Positions 51,001 through 59,962 are shown, counted from the stretch's first letter. The stretch: 64,000 nt of DNA from Actinoallomurus liliacearum (GCF_039542035.1 NZ_BAABHJ010000008.1:124001-188000); one strand, 5' to 3'. The notes: generated by a model from the letters alone, not told the origin. Translations and numbers: made by a program.

Positions 51001-51114
51001 TCAGCCGCGGGGGTAGCCCAGGCTCGTGCCGCCGACGATCTGCTTGAACTTCTCGTCGGTGCTGTCCTGCTGACCCTGGCCGTTCTGCGTTCCCTGCGCG
51101 TTCGTGGCGGACAT
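51001..51114 (-). CDS. 37-residue peptide gene, orphan
   Basis: ATG 51114 has GAGG 7 bases upstream and encodes 37 residues. The front half is Gln/Asn/Gly-rich and hydrophilic (TNAQGTQNGQGQQDS), a charged stretch DEKFKQI follows, and the end is VGGTSLGYPRG. There is no signal peptide. The layout of a polar leader followed by a compact C-terminal motif recalls peptide precursors, but no modifying enzyme is adjacent. It lies upstream of a terminator hairpin and downstream of the broken TetR gene on the same strand. Confidence 0.55.
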   Translation of the reverse strand: MSATNAQGTQNGQGQQDSTDEKFKQIVGGTSLGYPRG

Positions 51115-51278
51115 AGGAAGCCTCTTTCTGTTGACGACGACCTCCGCGAAGTCGCGGAGTAGCTGACCCGCTCTAGGGGTGCTACAGAGGGACTGTCCGC
51201 GGAACTGAAGATCGTCAAGGCCGAACCGCCCACTATCGAAGGCGAAAGAGGGTCCCAGAGCCCTTCCCGCTCCCAGGT

Positions 51279-51882
51279 TCAGGAGGGATCCGGGTCGGTG
51301 GGGCGGCGTAGGCCGGCGATGAGGAGCGTGACGAGTCGGCGTGCGTCGTAGCGGGTGTCGCTGTCCGCGCCGATGCAGAGGTTCCCGACGCCGCGCATGA
51401 GCTCGTAGGCCTCCAGGTCGGAGCGGATCTCGCCCGTGTCGGCTGCGGCGTCGAGCAGTTCGGTGCACACGGGCACGAGCCGATCGAGGAAGTAGGAGTG
51501 CAGGGCGTCGAACTGGGCGCTGTCCGACCGCAGCGCCGCGGCCAGTCCGTGCTTGGTCACGAGGAGGTCGACGAACAGGTCGATCCATCGCGCCAGGGCG
51601 GCGTACGGGGTGGTCGCGTCGGCGAGGCAGGTCGGGCCGACCTCGGCGCATGCCTCGACCTGGTGCCGGTAGACGGCGACGACCAGGTCCGCTCGCGTCG
51701 GGAAGTGGCGGTAGACCGTGCCCAGCCCGACGCCCGCGTACCGGCGCGTCGACGCCCGAGGCGACGAAGACCGCTGCGGCGGCGTCGAGCAGAGCCTTCT
51801 CGTTGTGTCGGGCGTCGGCCCGCCTACGGGGGGCCTGTCCTGCCATGTCCGTCACTGTGCCGCTTTCCTGCTGCTGCGTCAT
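51279..51882 (-). pseudogene. TetR family regulator, frameshifted in the HTH
   Basis: The N-terminal frame reads DARHNEKALLDAAAAVFVAS then GVDAPVR, a normal TetR start. The expected continuation AGVGLGTVYRHFPTRADLVV lies in another frame and runs intact to the stop at 51279. Compared with the family pattern (APVREIAxxAGVGLGTVYRHFP), about 17 bases encoding the EIAxx turn appear deleted at 51733-51737. The loss shifts the frame and removes part of the DNA-recognition unit. The repressor is therefore probably inactive. It is divergent from the aldo/keto reductase, with two intact operator palindromes between them. Confidence 0.85.
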
Positions 51883-51898
51883 CGTCGGCTTGCCAACC

Positions 51899-51935
51899 GG
51901 AACAGTGTTCCGTATGTTTAGCGGAACACTGTTCC
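51899..51935. promoter_or_regulatory. Tandem TetR-type operators
   Basis: GGAACAGTGTTCC (51899-51911) and GGAACACTGTTCC (51923-51935) are exact reverse complements of each other, and each is a near-perfect palindrome. They are 24 bases apart centre to centre, between the TetR pseudogene and the aldo/keto reductase. Confidence 0.8.
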
Positions 51936-52017
51936 GCATAGGCCAGTATGGCAGGCGGACGAGGATTGACACAGCCGGGGGCTGCGATCGCTCGCAGCCT
52001 CAGTAAGGAATGCGCTC

Positions 52018-53037
52018 ATGCAGTACCGCACCTTGGGTCGTACCGGAGTGCAGGTCAGCACTCTCGTTCTCGGCGCGATGAACTTCGGCGCGATCGGGGG
52101 CACCACCCAGGACGACGTCACCGCCATCGTCGATGCCGCCCTCGACGCGGGGATCAATCTCATCGACACCGCCGACATGTACAGCAACGGCCAGTCCGAG
52201 GAGATGGTCGGCAAGGCCATCGCCGGCCGCCGCGACGACATCGTGCTGGCGACCAAGGCGAACATGCCGATGGGCGAGGACCGCAACCGGCGGGGCAGCT
52301 CGCGCCGCTGGCTGGTCACCGCGCTGGACGACAGTCTGCGCCGCCTCGGTGTCGACCACGTGGATCTGTACCAGATCCACCGGTGGGACCCGGCCACCAG
52401 TGACGAGGAGACGCTGTCGGCGCTGACCGACCTGCAGCGGGCCGGAAAGATCCGGTACTTCGGCTCCTCGACCTTCCCGGCCTACCGCATCGTCCAGGCC
52501 CAGTGGGCCGCCCGCGAGAATCACCTGAGCCGTTACGTCACCGAGCAGCCCAGCTATTCCATCCTCCAGCGCGGGATCGAGGCGCACGTCCTCCCCGTGA
52601 CCGAGCAGTACGGGCTCGGCGTCCTGGCCTGGAGCCCGCTGGCCTCGGGCTGGCTGTCGGGCGCGATCCGCGAGGGCCGGGAGGTCGCCACCGCCCGCGC
52701 GAAGTTCATGCCGGAGCGCTTCGACACGTCCATCCCGGCCAACCGCGCCCGGCTCGAGGCGGTCGAGCAACTGGCCAAGGTCGCCGACCAGGCCGGCCTG
52801 ACGATGATCCAGCTCGCGCTCGGGTTCGTCACCGCGCATCCCGCCGTCACCAGCGCGATCATCGGCCCCCGAACGCCGGCCCACCTGCACTCGCAGCTCG
52901 CCGCCGCCGACACCGTGCTCTCCGCCGACGTGCTGGACGCGATCGACGCCATCGTCGCTCCCGGCGTCGACCTGGCCGCGCACGAGAAGCACGACACCCC
53001 TCCCGCCCTGCTCGACCCGGCACTGCGGCGCCGCTGA
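52018..53037 (+). CDS. Aldo/keto reductase
   Basis: A 339-residue TIM-barrel NADPH oxidoreductase of the AKR11/YajO-like group. The catalytic tetrad is visible: Asp and Tyr in DTADMYSNGQSE, Lys in VLATKAN and His in YQIHRWD. NADP-binding residues lie in AIIGPRTPAHL. The start at ATG 52018 follows AAGGAA. It is controlled by the tandem operators upstream, but the adjacent TetR is frameshifted, so expression may be constitutive. Confidence 0.92.
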   Translation: MQYRTLGRTGVQVSTLVLGAMNFGAIGGTTQDDVTAIVDAALDAGINLIDTADMYSNGQSEEMVGKAIAGRRDDIVLATKANMPMGEDRNRRGSSRRWLVTALDDSLRRLGVDHVDLYQIHRWDPATSDEETLSALTDLQRAGKIRYFGSSTFPAYRIVQAQWAARENHLSRYVTEQPSYSILQRGIEAHVLPVTEQYGLGVLAWSPLASGWLSGAIREGREVATARAKFMPERFDTSIPANRARLEAVEQLAKVADQAGLTMIQLALGFVTAHPAVTSAIIGPRTPAHLHSQLAAADTVLSADVLDAIDAIVAPGVDLAAHEKHDTPPALLDPALRRR

Positions 53038-53098
53038 CCGCTCTCGGCCGTCGCTCCGCTCATCACCCGTCGGCCTAGCCGGAGCGGACGCGGGTCGG

Positions 53099-53659
53099 TC
53101 AGGAGCCGGGGCGGGGGCGGTCGTGGCGGGGGGCGGGGCCGAACTCCTCCTCCAGGCGGAACAGCAGCGCGCCGAGCAGGGAGTTCAGCCGGTCGACCTG
53201 GTCGGGGGCGAGCGCGCCGCCGAACAGGCGCTGCTCCTCCAGCGTCCGCTGGGCGGTGGCGGCGCTCCAGAGGCGGCGCCCCTCCTCCGTCAGCCGGACG
53301 GGGCGGCTGCGACCGTCCGTGGCAGGGGCGGGTTCGACCAGGCCGCTGCGGGTGAGGCGGTCGATCCGGACGCTGACCGTGCCGGAGGTCAGGCCCAGCG
53401 CGTCGGCCAGTTGCTTGGGCGTGCGCTCGTACGGGGGCCCGGATCGTTGCAGGACCGACAGCGCCGCCCAGTCGCCGACGGTGATCGACTCCCGCCCCGC
53501 CGCCCGCTCGAGGACGTGCTCGAAGAGGCGGGCGATCCGGCCGATCCGCTGGCGGGCGGCCTCCACGCCGGGGTCGACGCCGGAGGGCATCTGTCCGATC
53601 CACTGGGGCAGGTCGGTGCCGACCGAGTCGGGCGGCGTCTCCCCACGATCTCCGGTCAC
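53099..53659 (-). CDS. MarR family transcriptional regulator
   Basis: The 186-residue winged-helix regulator has a MarR core: TPKQLADALGLTSGTVSVRIDRLTRSGLVEP, followed by the wing DGRSRPVRLTEEGRRL. GTG 53659 is favoured over ATG 53668 because the AAGGA box abuts the latter. It is divergent from a short-chain dehydrogenase gene and separated from it by two identical palindromes that are probably its operators. Confidence 0.88.
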   Translation of the reverse strand: MTGDRGETPPDSVGTDLPQWIGQMPSGVDPGVEAARQRIGRIARLFEHVLERAAGRESITVGDWAALSVLQRSGPPYERTPKQLADALGLTSGTVSVRIDRLTRSGLVEPAPATDGRSRPVRLTEEGRRLWSAATAQRTLEEQRLFGGALAPDQVDRLNSLLGALLFRLEEEFGPAPRHDRPRPGS

Positions 53660-53670
53660 TGGACACATCC

Positions 53671-53703
53671 TTGAGTCTCAAGCTACTTTCCCTTGAGTCT
53701 CAA
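53671..53703. promoter_or_regulatory. Paired MarR operators TTGAGTCTCAA
   Basis: The 11-bp palindrome TTGAGTCTCAA occurs twice, at 53671-53681 and 53693-53703, with centres 22 bp apart (two helical turns). It lies between the MarR gene and the divergent SDR gene, so it likely controls both. Confidence 0.8.
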
Positions 53704-53727
53704 ACTATCTGATTCGAAGGATCGACC

Positions 53728-54573
53728 ATGCCTGAAACCGCGAACGACCCCCGCGTGTGGTTCATCACCGGCACCAGCAGCGGCCTCGGACGGGCGATCG
53801 CCGACGCCGCGCTGGCCCGCGGTGAGCGCGTCGTCGCCACGGCGCGGGACCCGCAGAGCGTCAAGGACCTCGTCGAGCGGGCACCGGAGCTGGTCCGCGC
53901 GGTCGCGCTGGACGTCACCGACCCGGCCCAGGTGACGGCCGCGGTCGGCACCGCCATCGAGGAGTTCGGCCGGATCGACGTGCTGGTCAACAACGCCGGA
54001 CACGGGTTGATCGGCGCGCTGGAGGAGCTGTCCAGCGAACAGATCGACGCGGTGCTCGCCACGAACGTGCTCGGCGTCATCGGCGTGACCCGTGCCGTGC
54101 TGCCGCACATGCGGGCCCGGCGGCGGGGCCACATCGTGCAGATGTCCTCGGTCGGCGGCGCGGTCGGCAACCCCGGCCACTCGATCTACGCGACCTCCAA
54201 GTTCGCGCTGGAGGGGATGTCCGAGGCACTGGCCGGCGAGGTCGGGCCGCTGGGCATCCGGGTGACCATCGTCGAGCCGGGCCCGTTCCGGACTGACTTC
54301 GCCGGCCGGTCGATGCGGTTCGCCGACCCGATCGACGACTACCGCGACACCCCGGCCGGCGCGTTGCGGCGGCGCTTCTCCGACCAGAACGGCGTGCAGC
54401 CGAACGACCCGGCCAAGGCCGCCGAGGCGATCGTCAAGGCGGTCGACGAGCCGGACTCGCCGCTGCGTCTCCCGCTCGGCCCGGAGGCGGTGGAGCGGAT
54501 CCGCCAGAAGCTCCGGCGGCAGCTCGCCGACCTGGACGCCTGGGAGCAGGTGTCGCTGGACACCCGGTACTGA
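53728..54573 (+). CDS. Short-chain dehydrogenase/reductase
   Basis: A classical SDR of 281 residues: TGTSSGLG cofactor motif, NNAG, catalytic Ser in QMSSVGG and YATSK (Tyr and Lys). The extended C-terminus (~residues 195-281) matches the SDR group often labelled oxidoreductase next to MarR or TetR regulators. GAAGGA precedes ATG 53728. Its stop abuts that of the convergent NmrA-like gene. Confidence 0.92.
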   Translation: MPETANDPRVWFITGTSSGLGRAIADAALARGERVVATARDPQSVKDLVERAPELVRAVALDVTDPAQVTAAVGTAIEEFGRIDVLVNNAGHGLIGALEELSSEQIDAVLATNVLGVIGVTRAVLPHMRARRRGHIVQMSSVGGAVGNPGHSIYATSKFALEGMSEALAGEVGPLGIRVTIVEPGPFRTDFAGRSMRFADPIDDYRDTPAGALRRRFSDQNGVQPNDPAKAAEAIVKAVDEPDSPLRLPLGPEAVERIRQKLRRQLADLDAWEQVSLDTRY

Positions 54574-55401
54574 TCAGCGGAAGCCGTCGGCGTGGCGGGC
54601 GGCCCATTCGGCGTACGTGTGGGGCGCCCGCCCGATCAGGTCGGCCGGGGCGGGCGACACCTCGGCCATCTCCTTCGACTCCGCGCGCATCGCGATGAGG
54701 GCGTCGACGACCGGGGCGGGCACGCGCGCGGACATGGCGGCGCGGTACTCCTCGGCCGACAGCCCCTCGAACCGCAGCTCACGGCCCAGTACGTCACCGA
54801 GTATCGCCACCCGCTGTGGGTCGGTGAGCGCCTCGGGCCCGGTCAGCAGGTAGGTCCGGCCGGCGTGACCGTCGTCGAGCAGCGCGCGGACGGCGACAGC
54901 GGCGATGTCGCACTCGTCGATCGGCGTCCCGGCCACGCCGTCCCCGAGCCCGCGGACGACCCCGGTGGCCCGGATCTGCGGGGCCCACCACTGCAGATCG
55001 TTGGCCATGAACGCGCCGGGCCGCAGGATCGTCCACGACAGGCCGGAGTCCGTCACCGCCTGCTCGATGCCCGCGTGCAGACGCCCGATCGGGTTCGGCC
55101 GCTCGTACCTGACCGCCGAGGCGGACAGCAGGACCACGTTCCGGAGCCCGGTCTCCCGCGCCGCGGCGAGGAAGCCGGCGGTCCGGTCCGGCACCGGGAA
55201 CAGGAACGCTCGCTCCACTCCGCGCAGCGCTTCGGGCAGGGTCTCGGGCTCCGCGAGATCGCCCCGGACGACCTCGACCCCGTCCGGCAGGTCCGCCCGG
55301 TCGGGTCGGCGGGTCATCGCCCGTACCTCGGCGCCCTCCTCCAGCAGCTGCCCGACCACTTGCCGGCCGACGTTCCCGGTCGCTCCGGTCACGAGGATCA
55401 C
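54574..55401 (-). CDS. NmrA-like NAD(P)-binding protein
   Basis: An atypical SDR/NmrA-family protein of 275 residues with ILVTGATGNVGRQVVGQLLE as NAD(P)-binding motif at the N-terminus and WTILRPGAFMAND as a downstream landmark. It lacks a clear YxxxK catalytic pair, as many NmrA-like members do, so it may be a redox sensor or a quinone-reductase-type enzyme. GTG 55401 has GGGAG 7 bases upstream, so the longer open frame is not needed. It is divergent from a MarR gene. Confidence 0.88.
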   Translation of the reverse strand: MILVTGATGNVGRQVVGQLLEEGAEVRAMTRRPDRADLPDGVEVVRGDLAEPETLPEALRGVERAFLFPVPDRTAGFLAAARETGLRNVVLLSASAVRYERPNPIGRLHAGIEQAVTDSGLSWTILRPGAFMANDLQWWAPQIRATGVVRGLGDGVAGTPIDECDIAAVAVRALLDDGHAGRTYLLTGPEALTDPQRVAILGDVLGRELRFEGLSAEEYRAAMSARVPAPVVDALIAMRAESKEMAEVSPAPADLIGRAPHTYAEWAARHADGFR

Positions 55402-55423
55402 GGACGTCTCCCTTCGACTTCCC

Positions 55424-55438
55424 AAATACTTCGTATTT
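55424..55438. promoter_or_regulatory. Palindrome AAATACTTCGTATTT, probable MarR operator
   Basis: A perfect 6-3-6 palindrome in an unusually AT-rich 59-bp gap between the NmrA-like gene and the divergent MarR gene. This position would repress both. Confidence 0.7.
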
Positions 55439-55460
55439 CCGAATATATACACTGGGCGTC

Positions 55461-55964
55461 GTGACCGAGCACGCACCACCGCAGGCGAGCCGCCGTCCCG
55501 AGCCCGCGGAGATCAGGGAGGTCCTGGCCCACGTCCCCCTGGTGGCGGCGTACTTCCAGCGAGCGCGCGGCGACATGCCGCCGGAGTTCTACGAGGCGTT
55601 CCGGAAGCACGGGCTCACCGCCCGGCACGGCGCGGTGCTCAGCCACCTGTTCGTCGAGGAGTCCCTCAGCGTCACCGAGCTGTCGCGGCGGATGGGCGTC
55701 TCCCTGTCCACCGCCAGCGAACTCGTCGGTGACCTGAGCCGGGCCGGCTGGGTCGAACGCCGCGAGGATCCGGCCAACCGTCGCCGGACGCTCGTGTCGA
55801 TGCCGGACCGGCAGCGCCCGGTGATGGAGGAGTTCATCGCGCGCCGATCCGCACCGCTCCTGCGCGTGCTGGAGAGCCTCTCCCCACGGGACCGCGCGGG
55901 GTTCGTCGCGGGCCTGACCGCCTGGGCCCACGAGGTGCGCGACTGGCAGAGCACGGGCCCCTGA
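55461..55964 (+). CDS. MarR family transcriptional regulator
   Basis: The 167-residue regulator has the MarR helix-turn-helix SVTELSRRMGVSLSTASELVGDLSRAGWVERREDPANRRRTLVS, with the DPxxRR wing. GTG 55461 is the start. It is the likely autoregulator of the palindrome at 55424 and partner of the divergent NmrA-like gene. Confidence 0.9.
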   Translation: MTEHAPPQASRRPEPAEIREVLAHVPLVAAYFQRARGDMPPEFYEAFRKHGLTARHGAVLSHLFVEESLSVTELSRRMGVSLSTASELVGDLSRAGWVERREDPANRRRTLVSMPDRQRPVMEEFIARRSAPLLRVLESLSPRDRAGFVAGLTAWAHEVRDWQSTGP

Positions 55965-55977
55965 CCCGTGCGCGCCG

Positions 55978-56616
55978 TCAGCCGCGCAGGTGGGCGAGGA
56001 CGGCGAGCACGCGGCGGTGGTCGTCGGGGGCCGGTGGCAGGTCCAGCTTCATGAAGATCGAGCCGACGTGCTTGACGACGGCGGCCTCGGTGACGACCAG
56101 GCGGCGGGCGATCGCGCCGTTGGAACGGCCCTCGGCCATCAGCTCCAGCACCTGGCGTTCCCGGACCGTCAGCCGTCGCAGCGGTGAACCGTCGTGCCGG
56201 CCGGACAGGAGCCGCCGGACGACCTCGGGATCGATCACGGTGCCGCCCTCGGCGACCCGGGTCAGGCCGTCCATGAACTCCGCGATGTCGCCGACGCGGT
56301 CCTTCAGCAGGTAGCCGACGCCGCCGCCGGTCTGCAGCAGGTCGGCGGCGTAGGACCGCTCGACGTACTGCGACAGCACCAGTACCGGCAGGCCGGGATG
56401 GTCACGCCGCAGCTCCAGCGCGGCCCGCAGTCCCTCGTCGCGGTGGCCCGGCGGCATCCGCACGTCGGTGACGACGATGTCCGGCGGGTCGGCGGCGACG
56501 GCGGCGACCAGGGCCGGCGCGTCGGCGACCGCCGTCGTCTCGTGGCCGAACCGGCCGAGGATCTGGATGAGGCCCTCGCGCAGCAGCACCGAGTCCTCGG
56601 CGAGCACTACCCGCAC
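55978..56616 (-). CDS. NarL/LuxR-type response regulator
   Basis: The receiver domain (residues 1-120) carries the acidic pair in VVLAEDS, the phosphoacceptor Asp in VVTDVRMPP and Lys in LLKDR. The C-terminal LuxR helix-turn-helix (LTVRERQVLELMAEGRSNGA) binds DNA. GTG 56616 has GGTGGAG 5 bases upstream and overlaps the kinase stop by 10 bases, so both are made together. Targets may include the adjacent ABC exporter. Confidence 0.93.
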   Translation of the reverse strand: MRVVLAEDSVLLREGLIQILGRFGHETTAVADAPALVAAVAADPPDIVVTDVRMPPGHRDEGLRAALELRRDHPGLPVLVLSQYVERSYAADLLQTGGGVGYLLKDRVGDIAEFMDGLTRVAEGGTVIDPEVVRRLLSGRHDGSPLRRLTVRERQVLELMAEGRSNGAIARRLVVTEAAVVKHVGSIFMKLDLPPAPDDHRRVLAVLAHLRG

Positions 56617-57890
56617 GGCATCTCCACCCGGACGATCGTAGGGCCGCCCGGCGGGCTGGACAGCCGGAGGGTTCCATCGTGGACCGCGACCCGGTCGGCG
56701 AGGCCCTGCAGTCCCGTGCCCTGCCCCGGATCCGCTCCGCCGGACCCGTCGTCGTGGATCTCGACGACGAGCAGCCGGTCGAGCATCCGCGCGGACACTC
56801 GGGCGTGCCGGGCGTCGCCGTGCCTGGCCGCGTTGGTGAGGGCCTCGGCGACGACGAAGTACGCGGCCGACTCGAGCTGCTCCGGCGGACGTACGGGCAG
56901 GTCGACGTCCACCTCGACGGGCACCGGGGAGCGCTCGGCCAGGGCTCGTACGGCCGCGTCCAGGCCACGGTCGGTGAGGATCGAGGGATGGATGCCCCGG
57001 ACGAGGTCGCGGAGTTCGGCCAGGGCGGCGCGCGCCTCGTCCTGCGCCTTGCCGATCAGCTCGCGATCCCCATCGAGCCGCGCGAGTCCGAGCAGCATGA
57101 TCAGCCCGGTGAGCCGCTGCTGCGCTCCATCGTGCAGGTCGCGTTCGATGCGCCGCCGCTCGGCCTCGAACGCGCCGGCCATCCGGGCCCGCGACGCGGT
57201 CACCGCGACCAGCCGCTCCCCCAGCTCCGCTTCGCCGGACCGTACGAGGAGCGCGCGGGCCAGCGCGGCCCGGGCGCCCGCGAGCAGCGTCAGCGCGTAG
57301 AGGCCGGCCACCGCCACCACGACCCCGACCGGCACGAGCGCCCACGCCTCGCCCGGCGTGTCCACCGTCACCAGCGAGCCGTACTGGATCCGGTCGCCAC
57401 CGCCCACCAGCGCCGGCGCGGCGATCTGCACGGCCGCGACGGCGATCAGGTTCGAGACCACGGCGCCGTCGAACACCGACAGCGCCCCGTGCAGGAGTCC
57501 GTAGCCGAGTTCCCGCCAGGACGCGGTCTCCCGCAGCCGGTACCGGATCCAGGGCCGTAGTCCCGGGCGCGGCACGGCGCCGTGCGGCGACGGCGCCGGG
57601 CGCGGGTCCAGCCAGCGCAGCCTGCGGCGTTCGACCGCGGCCAGCGCCACCGCGAGCAGCGGAACGCAGGCCAGCAACACCACCCCGGCGACGACGGGCG
57701 TCAGGAGCAGGCCCAGGCCGAGCAGCGCGAGGGTGAACGCCAGCCAGACCAGGCCGATCGGCACGCCGGTGACGACGTACGCGAACGCCCGCCAGGGCCA
57801 CGCCGAGAACAGGAAACGCAGCGGGTTCCGCGCCATCGACCGCCAGACCGTCGTGCGTCCGCCCGCACCGTGGTCCCCCGTCCCGCTCAC
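56607..57890 (-). CDS. Sensor histidine kinase (HisKA_3 type) with membrane sensor domain
   Basis: The 427-residue protein has an N-terminal sensor region with four to five helices (ARNPLRFLFSAWPWRAFAY onward), resembling the bacterial sensor domain found with NarL partners. A HisKA_3 dimerisation helix follows with the phosphorylated His in ERRRIERDLHDGAQQRLTGL. An HATPase domain ends it (GDARHARV, DDGSGG, GTGLQGLADRV). GTG 57890 overlaps the upstream gene stop by 4 bases (GTGA); ATG 57834 is an alternative. Confidence 0.92.
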   Translation of the reverse strand: MSGTGDHGAGGRTTVWRSMARNPLRFLFSAWPWRAFAYVVTGVPIGLVWLAFTLALLGLGLLLTPVVAGVVLLACVPLLAVALAAVERRRLRWLDPRPAPSPHGAVPRPGLRPWIRYRLRETASWRELGYGLLHGALSVFDGAVVSNLIAVAAVQIAAPALVGGGDRIQYGSLVTVDTPGEAWALVPVGVVVAVAGLYALTLLAGARAALARALLVRSGEAELGERLVAVTASRARMAGAFEAERRRIERDLHDGAQQRLTGLIMLLGLARLDGDRELIGKAQDEARAALAELRDLVRGIHPSILTDRGLDAAVRALAERSPVPVEVDVDLPVRPPEQLESAAYFVVAEALTNAARHGDARHARVSARMLDRLLVVEIHDDGSGGADPGQGTGLQGLADRVAVHDGTLRLSSPPGGPTIVRVEMPCG

Positions 57891-59044
57891 GCCACGACCG
57901 TACGCGACCAGGCCGCCAGCACGGTCGGGTAGAGCAGGTAGCCCCAGCGGGTGGCGGGCAGCAGGCAGATGGCCAGGCCGAAGCCGAGCGCCGTCCGGCG
58001 TGCGGCGTCCGCGGCGTCCCGGGGCGGGCGGAGACACAGCCAGGCGGCGATCGTCACGGCGGTAAGGCCGAGCAGCGCCAGGGCCACCGCGTGCCCGGCC
58101 GGTCCGAGGCCGGCGAGCAGATGCCCCGGCAGTGGGCTGTCGGCGGGCGAGGTCACCGGCGTGAGCCCGAGCGGGAACAGCACGACGTTGGTCAGGAAGG
58201 CGGCGGGGTCCAGCAGGGCGGGCACGCCGATGACCGGGACGAGCACCGCGGCCGCGGTGCCGACATACCTCGGCGCGCCGGACCGCCCTGTCAGGAACAG
58301 CGCCGTCACCAGGACCGGCCAGGCCGTCGGCTTCAGCGTCGCGGCGACGCCCAGGACCGGCCCCGCCCATCCGGGGCGCCGCCGGGCCAGTACGAGGCCC
58401 AGGCAGGACAGGCCGAGCACCGGCAGATCGTCGCCGCCCACCGCGATCGGCAGCGCGACGACCGGCGAGACCAGAACGAGTACCGGCAGGCCGCCCCACT
58501 CAACGCCCCGCACAACGCCGCCCCGCTCAAGGCCGCCTCGGGCGACCAGGCCGGCGAGGACCATCGCGACGGCGAACACGGCGGTGAACAGGAGACGGGG
58601 GTCGAGCCCGGTGGTCCCGAACACGGCCATGCCCGGCAGGTACGGGTCGTACGCGGTGTACGCGCCGGCCGGCACGGCGCTCGCCGGGTACGGCGTGCCG
58701 TGCCGCAGGAGGTGGGCGCCGGACCGGGCCACCACGGCCACCTCCTCCTGCGCCGTTCCAGTGACGACCAGAACGACGAGCGGGACCAGCGCCGCACCGG
58801 CGAACGCGCAGCCGCGACCGGCGGTACGGCTCACGGTGGAGACACCGGCGGCCATCGCGTACCCGACCGCCGCGATGACACCCCACGTGCGATGCGCCGC
58901 GGGACCGGCGACGACCGCGAACACGCCCGCGAACCCCGAGAACGCCGCGAACCAGAGGGGTTCCGGCGGGAGGCGACGCGGCAGGCCGCCGGTGGGGCGG
59001 GGTGTGGTCCGTCGTGCGTCGGGCGGCGACGCGATGATCGTCAT
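57887..59044 (-). CDS. DUF2029/GT87-like polytopic membrane protein
   Basis: The 385-residue protein has about nine to ten helices. After the first three it contains a loop GTPYPASAVPAGAYTAYDPYLPG, a YxPxxP-type motif reminiscent of polyprenyl-phosphate-mannose-dependent glycosyltransferases (GT87, DUF2029). A family call is plausible but the substrate is unknown. ATG 59044 is chosen for the GGAAGAG box upstream. It is translationally coupled to the histidine kinase gene, an unusual partner that may be sensed or regulated by it. Confidence 0.75.
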   Translation of the reverse strand: MTIIASPPDARRTTPRPTGGLPRRLPPEPLWFAAFSGFAGVFAVVAGPAAHRTWGVIAAVGYAMAAGVSTVSRTAGRGCAFAGAALVPLVVLVVTGTAQEEVAVVARSGAHLLRHGTPYPASAVPAGAYTAYDPYLPGMAVFGTTGLDPRLLFTAVFAVAMVLAGLVARGGLERGGVVRGVEWGGLPVLVLVSPVVALPIAVGGDDLPVLGLSCLGLVLARRRPGWAGPVLGVAATLKPTAWPVLVTALFLTGRSGAPRYVGTAAAVLVPVIGVPALLDPAAFLTNVVLFPLGLTPVTSPADSPLPGHLLAGLGPAGHAVALALLGLTAVTIAAWLCLRPPRDAADAARRTALGFGLAICLLPATRWGYLLYPTVLAAWSRTVVA

Positions 59045-59216
59045 GCCGGAGCTCTTCCGTCGAGGGTGGGTCACCACCAGCGAACCGGCGACGCGCGGAA
59101 AGATCAGTAGAGCGGGATGCCGAGGTGAGGTAGGCCCTGCCGGGTGGGGGCAGCCCTACCGGGAAGCTCCAGACCGCGCCAGTGCGGCCGGGCTCCGCCA
59201 CGGGTTGGCTTGAGGC

Positions 59217-59960
59217 ATGACACAGACGACCGCCCTGCTACCCGTCGCCCGGGCGTACTCACTCGTGAAGACGTACGGCTCCGGGGAGAACACGGTGGCC
59301 GCGCTGCGTGGCGTCTCGGCCGCGTTCGCCCGCGGCCAGTTCACCGCGATCATGGGCCCGTCCGGGTCGGGCAAGTCGACGTTCCTGCACTGCCTCGCCG
59401 GGCTGGACACCGTCTCGTCCGGTGCCGTCGTCATCGACGGGATCGACATCACCAAGCTGTCGCGGACGCGGCTGACGAGGCTGCGCGGCGAGAAGCTCGG
59501 CTTCGTCTTTCAGTCCTTCAACCTGCTGCCGATGCTGACCGCCGAGGAGAACATCCGGCTCACCGCCCGGATGGCCGGGCGACGGGTGGACCGCGAGTGG
59601 TTCCGGATCCTCGTCGACGCGCTCGGGCTGCGGGAACGGCTCGGCCACCGGCCCGCCGAGCTGTCCGGCGGCCAGCAGCAGCGGGTCGCGGTCGCGCGGG
59701 CCCTGCTGACCCGGCCGGAGGTGGTGTTCGCCGACGAGCCGACCGGCAACCTCGACTCCTCCGCGGGCGGAGAGGTGCTGCGGTTCCTGCGCGCGGCGGT
59801 GGACACGTACCGCCAGACCGTCGTGATGGTGACCCACGACCCGCTCGCCGCGTCGTACGCCGACCGGGTGCTGTTCCTGGCGGACGGCCGGATCGTCCAC
59901 GAGCTGGCCGGTCCGACGATCGACGCGGTGCACGGCGTCATGCGCCGGATGGAGGGCTGA
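59217..59960 (+). CDS. ABC transporter ATP-binding protein, MacB/LolD type
   Basis: A 247-residue ATPase with Walker A GPSGSGKST, Q-loop FVFQSFNLLP, ABC signature LSGGQQQRV, Walker B VVFADEPTGNLDS and H-loop VTHDP. The GNLDS string and Q-loop are typical of the MacB/LolD (FtsE-like) class that works with FtsX-fold permeases. The permease gene starts 2 bases after its stop. The pair is divergent from the two-component and DUF2029 operon and may be regulated by it. Confidence 0.95.
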   Translation: MTQTTALLPVARAYSLVKTYGSGENTVAALRGVSAAFARGQFTAIMGPSGSGKSTFLHCLAGLDTVSSGAVVIDGIDITKLSRTRLTRLRGEKLGFVFQSFNLLPMLTAEENIRLTARMAGRRVDREWFRILVDALGLRERLGHRPAELSGGQQQRVAVARALLTRPEVVFADEPTGNLDSSAGGEVLRFLRAAVDTYRQTVVMVTHDPLAASYADRVLFLADGRIVHELAGPTIDAVHGVMRRMEG

Positions 59961-59962
59961 CC

